DNA from: Tropicibacter oceani
Lineage (GTDB): Bacteria; Pseudomonadota; Alphaproteobacteria; Rhodobacterales; Rhodobacteraceae
Length of the DNA stretch: 64,000 nucleotides
Reading direction: 5' to 3'
NCBI RefSeq assembly: GCF_029958925.1
Contig: NZ_CP124616.1
Location: 2,232,001 to 2,296,000, forward strand
The position numbers were made by a program, and so were the translations under genes. This document shows positions 35,989-44,065 of this stretch, piece by piece. The notes below the pieces were generated by a model. The model was not told where the DNA came from. It worked only from the letters and a program-made list of their open reading frames with translations, and made no database searches. Within the stretch, counting starts at the first letter, position 1, and each line of letters starts with the position of its first letter.

Positions 35989-36721
35989 TCCAGACAAAAA
36001 CCGCCACGGGGAAACACACCACCGCCAGCATGCCGGACATCAGCCAGCCTGCCGCGCTCAGGCGGATCTGCTCGGGCTCTTGTTCGGCCATGCGTTCGCG
36101 CATGCGTTCCAGCGGGTTGTAGGCGGGCTTTTCTTCGTACTCGTCCGGTTCCGAGAACATCTGCCGCAACCGGTGATCGGCCAGCTGTTCTTCGGCCTCG
36201 GCCTGCGGGGCGTGTTCGACATGGACATTGTCCTGCGCGCTCAGCGCTTCGTCCTCGAGCAGGTGCTCGACGGCGCGGACGGTGGCCTCGGGGTCGTTCG
36301 TCTGGGCGGCGCCTTCGCGGCGGGGCGAGACATAGCTGCGCAGCCGGATGAAATCCTCGGCCGAGATCAGCGTGTCCGGGGTGTACCATTCGATGGTGTC
36401 GGCAGGCGAGTGATGCAGCGCGGCCAGAACCGTGTCGGACAACAGGCGCGATGCCTTTTCTTCGTCCGGTGTGGCGCCATCGCGGGTGATGACCTGGATC
36501 AGGACGCGCGGGCCATAGGCGCTGTCCTCTTGTGGGATGACGCGCAGCCCGTAATAGTCCCCCAGCACGGCCTGCCGCTTGGCCGACCGTTTGGGAACCC
36601 CGACCGGGCGCGGGTCAAGCCGCGCCAGTACCTGCTGGCAGGCGTCAAGGTAGGGGGCGGGGTTCAAACCGTTCCGGTCCGGCAAAATCAAACCGGCGTA
36701 GGGGTGCTCGTCAATATACAT
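35864..36721 (-). CDS. Uncharacterised membrane protein
   Basis: A 285-residue protein I do not recognise. It starts MYIDEHPYAGLILPDRNG, has a soluble first 215 residues with an acidic middle section (around 150-200, including VEHLLEDEALS and SEPDEYEEKP), and ends with two membrane helices (about 220-242 and 252-272). The soluble part is probably cytoplasmic. There is no enzyme motif. The N-terminus lacks a signal peptide. It is the only candidate between DUF3445 and the transglycosylase, and its 3' end overlaps the tail of the DUF3445 frame. Confidence 0.75.
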   Translation of the reverse strand: MYIDEHPYAGLILPDRNGLNPAPYLDACQQVLARLDPRPVGVPKRSAKRQAVLGDYYGLRVIPQEDSAYGPRVLIQVITRDGATPDEEKASRLLSDTVLAALHHSPADTIEWYTPDTLISAEDFIRLRSYVSPRREGAAQTNDPEATVRAVEHLLEDEALSAQDNVHVEHAPQAEAEEQLADHRLRQMFSEPDEYEEKPAYNPLERMRERMAEQEPEQIRLSAAGWLMSGMLAVVCFPVAVFVWITSLGRGMDFRLTTQVLSVTMLFLVLQNSNHLHTLLNRVLH

Positions 36722-36804
36722 GTCGTGTTCCTCGTCAGGCTGAAAACGGCGCTGATGGGTTACACAATGCTTGGCAATTCAGGTAAATTTTAGACGTGGT
36801 TAAG

Positions 36805-36843
36805 AAAAAACGACGGGGGATTGCGGTCAATCCCCCGTCTTTT
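36805..36843 (-). terminator. Strong hairpin terminator, probably bidirectional
   Basis: GACGGGGGATT (36812-36822), loop of six, AATCCCCCGTC (36829-36839), a perfect 11-bp stem. On the minus strand it ends with TTTTTT (36810-36805) after CG, and on the plus strand with TTTT. It lies 25 bases past the stop of the transglycosylase gene. Confidence 0.9.
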
Positions 36844-36864
36844 GCCCTACTGTTTAATGAAACC

Positions 36865-37665
36865 TTAGCGCTCGATGCGGATCGCCGCGGCGGCAATCGC
36901 CTGCTGATAGACGGTTGCGGCGTTCCATTCGTTCAGCACGCGAAAGTTCGGCTCGCCAGGCTGATAGCCCACACCGGGCCGCCAGCCCTTTTGACGCAGG
37001 AAATTTGCGGTCGAGGCAAGGGCGTCGGCCTCGTTGTAGAAATCCACGCGTCCGTCGCCGTTGCCGTCAACGCCGTATTGCATGGCGTTGCCGGGCAGGA
37101 ACTGGGTATGACCCAGCTCGCCGTGAAAGGCGCCCTTCTGGCCCGGCGCCAACATGCCGCGGTCGACCATCTTCAGCGCGGCAATCGCATGCGGCGTAAA
37201 GAACGAGGCGCGGCGGCAGTCATAGGCCACCGTCAGGATCGAGTTGACCACCGGTTCCGACCCCATGTTGCGGCCATAGCCGGTTTCCATGCCGTGGATC
37301 GCGATCAGGATCCCGGCCGGCACGCCATAGCGCTGCTCAACCGCGGCATAGAAATTGGCATTGGCTGCCTTGCGCTTGCGCCCTGTGGCGGCAAACCCGT
37401 CAAGCGAGCCAAGGCGGATCTGCACGAACTTGTCAAAGCTGTACTTGACGCCCTTCTGGTTGCGGTCCGCGTTGATCGTCTTGGTCGAATAGCTGGCCGA
37501 GCGCAGCGCATCGAGACCGCGTTGCCCCACTCCGGCGCGCTGTGCCTCGGCGGCGAATTCGCCTTTCCAGGGCTCGAAGCCGGACTTGTTGTTGCCGCAG
37601 CTGGCGGCATGGACCGGAACAGCCGTCAGGGCTGTCAGGCAAAGGGCGGAAAGAAAACGGCGCAT
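36865..37665 (-). CDS. Lytic murein transglycosylase (MltB/SLT_2 family)
   Basis: A 266-residue exported enzyme that cleaves the glycan strands of peptidoglycan with formation of 1,6-anhydro ends. The signal peptide is residues 1-20 (ending VHA-ASCG; the Cys at 23 could also suggest a lipoprotein but the lipobox is poor). The catalytic Glu is in HGMETGYGRN, followed by GELGHTQFLPGNAM and the calcium-like DGNGDGRVDFYNEADAL segment. Length is shorter than E. coli MltB because there is no C-terminal binding domain. It stands alone with its own terminator. Confidence 0.92.
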   Translation of the reverse strand: MRRFLSALCLTALTAVPVHAASCGNNKSGFEPWKGEFAAEAQRAGVGQRGLDALRSASYSTKTINADRNQKGVKYSFDKFVQIRLGSLDGFAATGRKRKAANANFYAAVEQRYGVPAGILIAIHGMETGYGRNMGSEPVVNSILTVAYDCRRASFFTPHAIAALKMVDRGMLAPGQKGAFHGELGHTQFLPGNAMQYGVDGNGDGRVDFYNEADALASTANFLRQKGWRPGVGYQPGEPNFRVLNEWNAATVYQQAIAAAAIRIER

Positions 37666-37864
37666 GAAGGTCTCCGGTCACAGATACGTTTGGCAAAGGC
37701 TACCTGTTTTGACGCCGATCTTCCAAGAGGGAATTCCTGACTTGTGACGCCATGGGGACGGGTGACGGCGCGGGCGGCGCCGATGTCTGGCTGTCAGGGG
37801 GAAAATCTGCCGGCAATCGTCATTTTTGCGATGCGGCGACGCCCGGGCGGCGCGGCGGCCATGC

Positions 37865-37890
37865 AAAAGGGGCGCCCAAATGGACGCCCC
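37865..37890 (-). terminator. Terminator after glnA
   Basis: On the minus strand GGGGCGTCC, loop ATTT, GGGCGCCCC (one G-T pair), then TTTT (37868-37865), 25 bases beyond the glnA stop. Confidence 0.85.
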
Positions 37891-37914
37891 TTCCGCAATG
37901 CGCGGCTGATCGGA

Positions 37915-39321
37915 TCAGCAGCTGTAGTAGTTCTTGAACTCGACCGGGTGCGGGGTCATGTCGTACTCTTCGACTTCGTCCATTTTCAGGGCGATGTAGG
38001 CGTCGATCTGGTCCTTGGTGAACACGTCACCGGCCAGCAGGTAGTCCATGTCGCCCTGCAGCTCTTCCATGGCCTCACGCAGGCTGCCGCAGACGGTCGG
38101 GATGCCGGCCAGTTCCTCGGGCGGAAGATCGTACAGGTTCTTGTCCATGGCTTCGCCCGGGTTGATCTTGTTCTTGATGCCGTCAAGGCCGGCCATCAAA
38201 AGCGCTGCAAAGCACAGGTAGGGGTTTGCAGCCGGATCGGGGAAGCGGGCCTCGACGCGCTTGGCCTTGGGCGATTCCGTCCACGGAATACGCACGCAAC
38301 CCGAACGGTTGCTGGCCGAATAGGCGCGCAGAACGGGGGCTTCGTAGCCCGGGACCAGGCGCTTGTAGCTGTTGGTCGACGGGTTGGTGAAGGCGTTCAG
38401 CGACTTGGCGTGCTTGAGGATGCCGCCGATGAAATACAGCGCTTCCTGGCTCAGGTCGGCGTATTTGTCGCCTGCGAACAGCGGCTTGCCGTCTTTCCAG
38501 ATCGACATGTTCACGTGCATCCCCGACCCGTTGTCGCCTTTGATCGGCTTGGGCATGAAGGTTGCGGAACGGCCGTAGGACTGCGCCACGTTGTGCACGA
38601 CGTACTTGTATTTCTGCAGCTCGTCGGCCTGCTTGGTCAGCGAACCGAAGACCAGGCCCAGTTCGTGCTGGCTGGTCGCCACTTCGTGGTGGTGCTTGTC
38701 GACCTTCATGCCAAGACGCTTCATGGTGCTGAGCATCTCGGAACGGATGTCCTGGCCGTCGTCCATCGGGTTGACCGGGAAATAGCCGCCCTTGTAGCCG
38801 GGGCGGTGGCCCAGGTTGCCCATCTCGAATTCCGCATCGGTGTTCCATGCGGCGTGGTCGGCGTCCAGTTCATAAGAAACCTTGTTCGGCTTGACGCTGT
38901 AGCGCACGTCGTCGAACAGGAAGAATTCGGCTTCGGGGCCGAAATAGGACACGTCGCCGATCCCCGAGGATTTCAGGTAGGCTTCGGCCTTCAGTGCGGT
39001 GCCGCGCGGGTCGCGGGCATAGGCTTCGCCGGTGTCCGGCTCGACCACGTTGCAGTGAATGCAGACGGTCTTTTCAGCATAGAAGGGGTCGATGTAGGCG
39101 CTGTCGCAGTCGGGCATCAGTTTCATGTCGGATGCTTCGATCGACTTCCAGCCGGCAACGGACGAGCCGTCGAACATGAAGCCTTCTTCGAGGAAATCCT
39201 CGTCGACTTCGCTTTCGATGACGGTCACGTGCTGCAGCTTGCCGCGCGGATCGGTGAAACGGATGTCGACGTAGGCGACTTCCTCGTCCTTCATCAGTTT
39301 GAGCAGGTCTTTTGCGCTCAT
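37915..39321 (-). CDS. glnA: Glutamine synthetase, type I
   Basis: A 468-residue enzyme that makes glutamine from glutamate, ammonia and ATP, forming dodecamers in the cytoplasm. Signatures are [34 protein letters not shown] and the C-terminal NLYDLPPEE, which contains the adenylylation Tyr used to switch the enzyme off. The length is that of bacterial GS-I-beta. It follows glnB by 42 bases in the same direction, the common alphaproteobacterial arrangement. Regulation is expected through PII and adenylyltransferase. Confidence 0.98.
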   Translation of the reverse strand: MSAKDLLKLMKDEEVAYVDIRFTDPRGKLQHVTVIESEVDEDFLEEGFMFDGSSVAGWKSIEASDMKLMPDCDSAYIDPFYAEKTVCIHCNVVEPDTGEAYARDPRGTALKAEAYLKSSGIGDVSYFGPEAEFFLFDDVRYSVKPNKVSYELDADHAAWNTDAEFEMGNLGHRPGYKGGYFPVNPMDDGQDIRSEMLSTMKRLGMKVDKHHHEVATSQHELGLVFGSLTKQADELQKYKYVVHNVAQSYGRSATFMPKPIKGDNGSGMHVNMSIWKDGKPLFAGDKYADLSQEALYFIGGILKHAKSLNAFTNPSTNSYKRLVPGYEAPVLRAYSASNRSGCVRIPWTESPKAKRVEARFPDPAANPYLCFAALLMAGLDGIKNKINPGEAMDKNLYDLPPEELAGIPTVCGSLREAMEELQGDMDYLLAGDVFTKDQIDAYIALKMDEVEEYDMTPHPVEFKNYYSC

Positions 39322-39363
39322 TTCGCTATTCCCTTGGTTTGTTATTCTTGAGAGTCGTGTGAA

Positions 39364-39741
<378 letters not shown>

Positions 39742-39820
39742 TCATTTCTGTCTGGCGGCCACAATCTGATAGGGGCATTCTGCAGCGGCAGGAAGCGCCG
39801 TTTTTTGAGGCGTGATTAAA

Positions 39821-39842
39821 TTTTGTGCAAGTTGCACCAAAA
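39821..39842. promoter_or_regulatory. Palindrome between glnB and the NAD(P)HX repair gene
   Basis: GTGCAA, G, TTGCAC (39825-39837) is a perfect 6-bp inverted repeat, extended with one bulge to TTTT...AAAA at both sides. It is in the 169-base divergent space. The half-sites face the opposite way from the NtrC consensus, so it is not an NtrC site of the usual kind. Confidence 0.35.
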
Positions 39843-39871
39843 TCGGGCGAAATTGAATCGCCGGGGGTGAA

Positions 39872-41485
39872 ATGATGACCGAACTGCTGACCGCTGCCCA
39901 AATGCGCGCCATCGAACAGGCCGCCATCGAGTCGGGTTCTGTCACCGGCCTTGAATTGATGGAGCGCGCCGGGGCAGGGGTGGTGCAGTCGGTTTTCGAG
40001 GAATGGCCGGAACTGGGGCAGGGCGCGCACCGCGCCGTGGTGCTCTGCGGGCCGGGCAACAACGGCGGCGACGGGTTCGTGGTGGCGCGGTTGTTGAGGG
40101 AGCGCGGATGGGACGTGGAGGTGGTACTCTACGGCGACTCGGAGCGGCTGCCGCCGGATGCGAAGGTGAATTATGAGCGGTGGAACGGTCCGGTTTCCCC
40201 CTTTGCGGCATATCTGGCGCTTGACGGATGGAAAGCAGACCTGCTGATCGATGCGCTGTTCGGCAACGGACTTGCCCGATCCTTGCAGCCGTTGGGCGAG
40301 TTGTTTTGGAACTTGGAAGACATGGTGGATTGCTTTCCGATTGAATTCGGCAACGAACGTGGCAGGCCTGCCATCGTTGCGGTTGATATCCCCAGCGGTA
40401 TCTGTGCCGATAGCGGGCGGAGCTTTCCTCACGCGGACGACCATTATCGGTTTGCGTCGTCCGCGCACCTGACCGTCACTTTTCACGCCAGAAAGCTCGG
40501 ACACATCCTGGAGGGTGGGCCGGCCGCCAGTGGCAAACTGGTGGTGAAGGGCATTGGTCTTGAGACGCCCAAGCCCGAAGATTGGCGGAAGGATCGCGCT
40601 GAAACCGTCAAGCTGGTCGAGGCAAGCCATCCCTCCTGGCTGCGAAAAGACGTGGAGGGTCACAAGTACGGCAATGGCCACGCCTTGATCCTGTCCGGTG
40701 GGGCTGGTCACACCGGCGCGGCACGGTTGGCGGCGCGGGGGGCACTGCGGATTGGTGCGGGGCTGGTGACACTGGGCGTGCCGGGATCGGCGCAGATGGA
40801 GGTGGCCTGCCAGATCACTGCCCTGATGCTGACGCGGGCCGGAACGGCCGAGGAATTGGCGAAGGTCTTGCAGGACGACCGGATCAATGCGCTGTGTCTG
40901 GGGCCGGGGCTGGGGCTGAAACGTGCGCGCGATTTGGTTCCGGTGGCTTTGGCCAGTGGCCCCGGATCAGGTCCGGGGCGGGCGGTCGTTCTGGATGCCG
41001 ATGCCTTGACCGCCTATGCCGATGCGCCCGAGGCGCTGTTTGACTTGCTGCATCCCAATTGCATCCTGACGCCCCATGCGGGCGAATTCGCCCGGCTTTT
41101 CCCCGATGTTGCGGCCAAGCTGAAGGCACCGGCCACCACGGGCCCGGCCTATTCCAAGGTGGACGCGGCGCGCGAGGCGGCGGCGCGGGCGGGCTGCATC
41201 GTGCTGTTCAAGGGCCCCGACACGGTGATCGCCGCGCCCGACGGGCGCTGCAGCGTGAATGCCGCCGTCTATGACCGCGCCGCGCCGTGGCTGGCGACAG
41301 CCGGGTCGGGCGATGTTTTGGCAGGTTTCATCACCGGGCTTCTGGCGCGCGGGCTGACCCCGATGCAGGCCGCCGAAACCGCGGCCTGGCTGCACATCGA
41401 ATGCGCGCGCAGCTTTGGGCCAGGGCTCATCGCCGAGGATCTGCCTGAGCAGTTGCCAAGGGTTTTCCGCAACCTTGGACTTTGA
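39872..41485 (+). CDS. nnrDE: Bifunctional NAD(P)H-hydrate epimerase/dehydratase
   Basis: A 537-residue fusion that repairs hydrated NADH and NADPH. The N-terminal epimerase half has GPGNNGGDGFVVARLL (about residue 55) and VAVDIPSGI. The C-terminal ADP-dependent dehydratase half has LILSGGAGHTGAARLAARG, TPHAGEFARLFP and ATAGSGDVLAGFITGLLARG. In E. coli both are also fused (yjeF). The epimerase half carries an insertion around residues 145-165 (WNLEDMVDCFPIEFGNERG), and the DNA between 40240 and 40640 is lower in GC than its surroundings. GGGGGTG precedes the ATG pair. Confidence 0.92.
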   Translation: MMTELLTAAQMRAIEQAAIESGSVTGLELMERAGAGVVQSVFEEWPELGQGAHRAVVLCGPGNNGGDGFVVARLLRERGWDVEVVLYGDSERLPPDAKVNYERWNGPVSPFAAYLALDGWKADLLIDALFGNGLARSLQPLGELFWNLEDMVDCFPIEFGNERGRPAIVAVDIPSGICADSGRSFPHADDHYRFASSAHLTVTFHARKLGHILEGGPAASGKLVVKGIGLETPKPEDWRKDRAETVKLVEASHPSWLRKDVEGHKYGNGHALILSGGAGHTGAARLAARGALRIGAGLVTLGVPGSAQMEVACQITALMLTRAGTAEELAKVLQDDRINALCLGPGLGLKRARDLVPVALASGPGSGPGRAVVLDADALTAYADAPEALFDLLHPNCILTPHAGEFARLFPDVAAKLKAPATTGPAYSKVDAAREAAARAGCIVLFKGPDTVIAAPDGRCSVNAAVYDRAAPWLATAGSGDVLAGFITGLLARGLTPMQAAETAAWLHIECARSFGPGLIAEDLPEQLPRVFRNLGL

Positions 41486-41490
41486 AACGC

Positions 41491-41517
41491 AAAAGGCGGC
41501 CCCGAAGGACCGCCTTT
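41491..41517 (-). terminator. Terminator after Hint gene 1, bidirectional
   Basis: AAAGGCGG (41492-41499) pairs with CCGCCTTT (41510-41517). A run of A at 41491-41494 gives the U tract on the minus strand. It lies between convergent genes and may also end the nnrDE transcript, whose stop is only six bases away. Confidence 0.8.
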
Positions 41518-41543
41518 GCAGACAAGATCGCAGTGTGTTTGGT

Positions 41544-42038
41544 TTACGCGGGCAGGTCAGCCTTGGCCGAGGCAACCTCAAGACCGTCTGCGTAAAGAAT
41601 GTGGGGGGCGTCGAAGACCAGCTCGACCACCTCGATTTCGCGGGTGCCGATGTCGCGGATGTATTCGCCATCGACAAGGCGTGCGGCCGGAACCAATGCC
41701 TGCGAGGCGCCGAACAGCGCCTCGGCGCGCCAGTCGCGGATCAGGATTTCCTGCCCCGCGGGCAGAACGGCGTCGCGGTCGGGCCGGGTGTTGCCAAGCG
41801 AGCCAGCCTTGATCGACACGGCCTTGACGCGCAGCGTGGTGCGGCGGATGTCGCGGACCGTGGCGATGCCGCTGTCGCGCGTGATGACCTTGTCACCGAC
41901 GGCGATGAATTCCACCGGCAGCGCGCCGTCCAGCGTCAGCACCACGGTGCCGGCGGCCAGGGCGTTGCGGCCTTCGCTGGCCGCAACATGGCGGGCGGGA
42001 AGGGATTTGGCTGCGTGATCGAGCGTCTGAAGGTCCAT
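41544..42038 (-). CDS. Stand-alone Hint-like domain protein, copy 1 (catalytic residues replaced)
   Basis: A 164-residue protein that is almost entirely one Hint_2-type domain, aligning with residues about 885-1050 of the RTX protein at 12400-15687. Shared features are GT-x-LT at the start, ALFGASQALVPAARLVDGEYI, and PHILYADGLE at the end. The nucleophile position reads ALAAGTVVLT where the RTX protein has [10 protein letters not shown], so Cys is Ala, and SPQHRML is replaced by PAGQEIL, so the conserved His is lost. It should not splice or cleave. No signal peptide. A near-identical copy follows 707 bases upstream. Confidence 0.85.
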   Translation of the reverse strand: MDLQTLDHAAKSLPARHVAASEGRNALAAGTVVLTLDGALPVEFIAVGDKVITRDSGIATVRDIRRTTLRVKAVSIKAGSLGNTRPDRDAVLPAGQEILIRDWRAEALFGASQALVPAARLVDGEYIRDIGTREIEVVELVFDAPHILYADGLEVASAKADLPA

Positions 42039-42198
42039 GGTCTTTTTTCCTGTCATCTTGTCTGCCTCTTTTTTTGACCAAGGATTAAGGCCGGATTGTG
42101 CCCAAGTCGCGCCGATTTCATGGGCCATGCCGCAAAATCTTCGGTATTGAGTCTTCTTTGCCATAGTCGCCCTTGCGTCAGCCGAAGGGGGGCAAAGC

Positions 42199-42225
42199 AA
42201 AAGGCGGCCCCTAAGAACCGCCTTT
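42199..42225 (-). terminator. Terminator after Hint gene 2
   Basis: AAAGGCGG (42200-42207) pairs with CCGCCTTT (42218-42225), with A residues before it. It is the duplicated counterpart of 41491-41517; three bases in the loop differ. Confidence 0.8.
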
Positions 42226-42250
42226 GCAGACAAGATCGCAGTGTGGTGGT

Positions 42251-42745
42251 TTACGCGGGCAGGTCAGCCTTGGCCGAGGCAACCTCAAGACCGTCTGCGT
42301 AAAGAATGTGGGGGGCGTCGAAGACCAGCTCGACCACCTCGATTTCGCGGGTGCCGATGTCGCGGATGTATTCGCCATCGACAAGGCGTGCGGCCGGAAC
42401 CAATGCCTGCGAGGCGCCGAACAGCGCCTCGGCGCGCCAGTCGCGGATCAGGATTTCCTGCCCCGCGGGCAGAACGGCGTCGCGGTCGGGCCGGGTGTTG
42501 CCAAGCGAGCCAGCCTTGATCGACACGGCCTTGACGCGCAGCGTGGTGCGGCGGATGTCGCGGACCGTGGCGATGCCGCTGTCGCGCGTGATGACCTTGT
42601 CACCGACGGCGATGAATTCCACCGGCAGCGCGCCGTCCAGCGTCAGCACCACGGTGCCTGCGGTCAGAGCGTTGCGCCCTTCGCTGGCCGCAACGTGGCG
42701 GGCGGTCAGGGTCTTGGGGGCGTGATCGAGGGTCTGAAGGTCCAT
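42251..42745 (-). CDS. Stand-alone Hint-like domain protein, copy 2 (catalytic residues replaced)
   Basis: A 164-residue paralogue of copy 1. The proteins differ at only four positions, all in the first 30 residues (for example APKTLTARH against AAKSLPARH). The same Cys-to-Ala and His replacements are present, so the loss predates the duplication. The start MDLQTLDHA has AGGA upstream in both copies, each with its own leader, so both are probably expressed. Possible roles are a binding partner or decoy for the active Hint domain of secreted proteins, or a surface-localisation module; this is inference. Confidence 0.85.
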   Translation of the reverse strand: MDLQTLDHAPKTLTARHVAASEGRNALTAGTVVLTLDGALPVEFIAVGDKVITRDSGIATVRDIRRTTLRVKAVSIKAGSLGNTRPDRDAVLPAGQEILIRDWRAEALFGASQALVPAARLVDGEYIRDIGTREIEVVELVFDAPHILYADGLEVASAKADLPA

Positions 42746-42896
42746 GATCGTTCTTCCTGTTTGCTTGTCTGCGTCCTTTTTTCAACTCAAATGTGGCAAG
42801 AATGCGTAAATGGGGCGACCATTGTGGGAACTCGATGCTGCGAATTTGCATCCAATTTTCCACTCGCCCTCGGGCAAAGGCTTTGCTAGACACCGT

Positions 42897-42922
42897 CCTG
42901 CCCGGTGCCTGCGCCGGGCAGG
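42897..42922 (+). other. Hairpin immediately 5' of tRNA-Leu
   Basis: CCTGCCCGG (42897-42905) pairs perfectly with CCGGGCAGG (42914-42922), ending two bases before the tRNA. It would form the 5' leader of the precursor or overlap the initiation region, and might influence processing. Confidence 0.5.
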
Positions 42923-42924
42923 AT

Positions 42925-43009
42925 GCGGGTGTGGCGAAATTGGTAGACGCACCAGATTTAGGTTCTGGCGCCGCAAGGCGTGGGGGTTCAAGTCCCTCCA
43001 CCCGCACCA
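42925..43009 (+). tRNA. tRNA-Leu (anticodon TAG), CCA encoded
   Basis: An 85-base class II tRNA. The acceptor stem GCGGGTG pairs with CACCCGC, the anticodon stem CCAGA/TCTGG encloses loop TTTAGGT with anticodon TAG, and a long variable arm (GCGCCGCAAGGCGT) is typical of Leu. The T arm holds GGTTCAAGTCC. Discriminator A is followed by encoded CCA (43007-43009). It reads CTA/CTG-type leucine codons. Confidence 0.97.
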
Positions 43010-43159
43010 TCTTTTTACGTCAGTGGGATCTTTGCCGTTTCGGTGCGCGCGGGCATCCCGGGCCGTCGGTTCATTGACACAGGTGTCATTTCTTCGCACT
43101 GAATGCAGGAGCGGGCGTGGTTTGCCCCCTTGCTCCATCGCAACAAGAAGGAATGAGAC

Positions 43160-44065
43160 GTGACCCAGGACACGAAGACCGCCGTCATCGGCCTTGGCTC
43201 TATGGGGTTCGGCATGGCCGGCTCTTGCCTGAAGGCCGGATTGCCGACCCATGGCTTTGATGTGAACCCCGAGGCCGAGGCGCGCTTTGCCGCGCTTGGC
43301 GGGGCGGCGGGGACGCTGCCGGATGTGGCGGGGGATCTGGCTGCGGTGGTGGTCGTGGTGCTGAACGCGGCCCAGACCGAAGAGGTTTTGTTCGGGGCAA
43401 AGGGTGTTGTGCCGCTTTTGTCCAGGGGCGCCGTGGTTCTGGCCTGCGCCACCGTGCCGCCCGACTTTGCCCGCGCGATGGAGGCGCGCTGCGCCGAGCA
43501 TGGCGTGCTGTACCTTGATGCGCCGATTTCGGGCGGGTCGATCAAGGCGGCCAGCGGGCAGTTGTCGATCATGGCCTCGGGCAGCGATGCGGCCTTTGCC
43601 GCGGCGCGGCCGGTGTTGCAGGCCTGCGCCCAGACGGTGTTCGAACTTGGGGATGCGGCGGGCGCAGGCAGCGCCATGAAGGCGGTGAACCAGCTGCTGG
43701 CAGGCGTGCATATCGCCGCCATGGCCGAGGCGCTGACGTTCGGCATGACACAAGGCGTGGCCCCGGATCAGTTTCTTGAGGTGATCAGCAAATGTGCCGG
43801 CACCAGCTGGATGCTGGAAAACCGCGCGCCGCATATCGTGGCGGGGGATTACACGCCGCACAGCTCGGTCAATATCTGGCCCAAGGATCTGGGCATCGTG
43901 CTGGACATTGCCAAGGGCGCGAAATTCAGCGCGCCGATTACCGCTGCGGCGATGCAGCAATACCTGGCGGCGCAGGGCATGGGGCTGGGCGGCGAAGACG
44001 ACGCGGCGGTGGCCAAGGTTTACGCGCGCAACGCAGGGCTGACCCTGCCGGGAGAGACATCATGA
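43160..44065 (+). CDS. ltnD: L-threonate dehydrogenase
   Basis: A 301-residue beta-hydroxyacid dehydrogenase. The NAD-binding motif GLGSMGFGMA is at residues 11-20, the substrate motif DAPISGGSIKAASG near 120, and the catalytic Lys is in GSAMKAVNQLL. LtnD oxidises L-threonate or D-erythronate at C2 to 2-oxo-tetronate. The start is GTG at 43160 with AAGGA upstream. It is the first gene of a four-gene operon; its stop overlaps the next start (ATGA). The assignment rests on the complete ltnD-otnK-otnC-otnI set. Confidence 0.93.
   Translation: MTQDTKTAVIGLGSMGFGMAGSCLKAGLPTHGFDVNPEAEARFAALGGAAGTLPDVAGDLAAVVVVVLNAAQTEEVLFGAKGVVPLLSRGAVVLACATVPPDFARAMEARCAEHGVLYLDAPISGGSIKAASGQLSIMASGSDAAFAAARPVLQACAQTVFELGDAAGAGSAMKAVNQLLAGVHIAAMAEALTFGMTQGVAPDQFLEVISKCAGTSWMLENRAPHIVAGDYTPHSSVNIWPKDLGIVLDIAKGAKFSAPITAAAMQQYLAAQGMGLGGEDDAAVAKVYARNAGLTLPGETS

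Larger units (their letters stand above)
41491..42038 (-). repeat. Tandem gene duplication, copy 1
   Basis: About 550 bases comprising terminator and Hint gene are repeated at 42199-42745 (offset 707-708). The last roughly 410 bases of coding sequence appear identical by eye, while the N-terminal 100 bases and promoter differ. This pattern suggests gene conversion limited to the 3' part. Confidence 0.85.
42199..42745 (-). repeat. Tandem gene duplication, copy 2
   Basis: Partner of 41491-42038. Copies are separated by about 160 unique bases. Located next to tRNA-Leu, but no attachment site or integrase is seen. Confidence 0.85.

Noticed and set aside
36722-36864. Small gene between the unknown membrane protein and the transglycosylase
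   Set aside because: The space is filled by the strong terminator and short AT-rich sequence without a coded start.
39821-39842. NtrC binding site upstream of glnB
   Set aside because: Half-sites are GTGCA then TGCAC, in reverse orientation from the NtrC consensus; no -24/-12 promoter was found.
41491-43009. Genomic island inserted at tRNA-Leu
   Set aside because: No integrase, no repeat of the tRNA 3' end, and composition like the surroundings; the Hint duplication is local.
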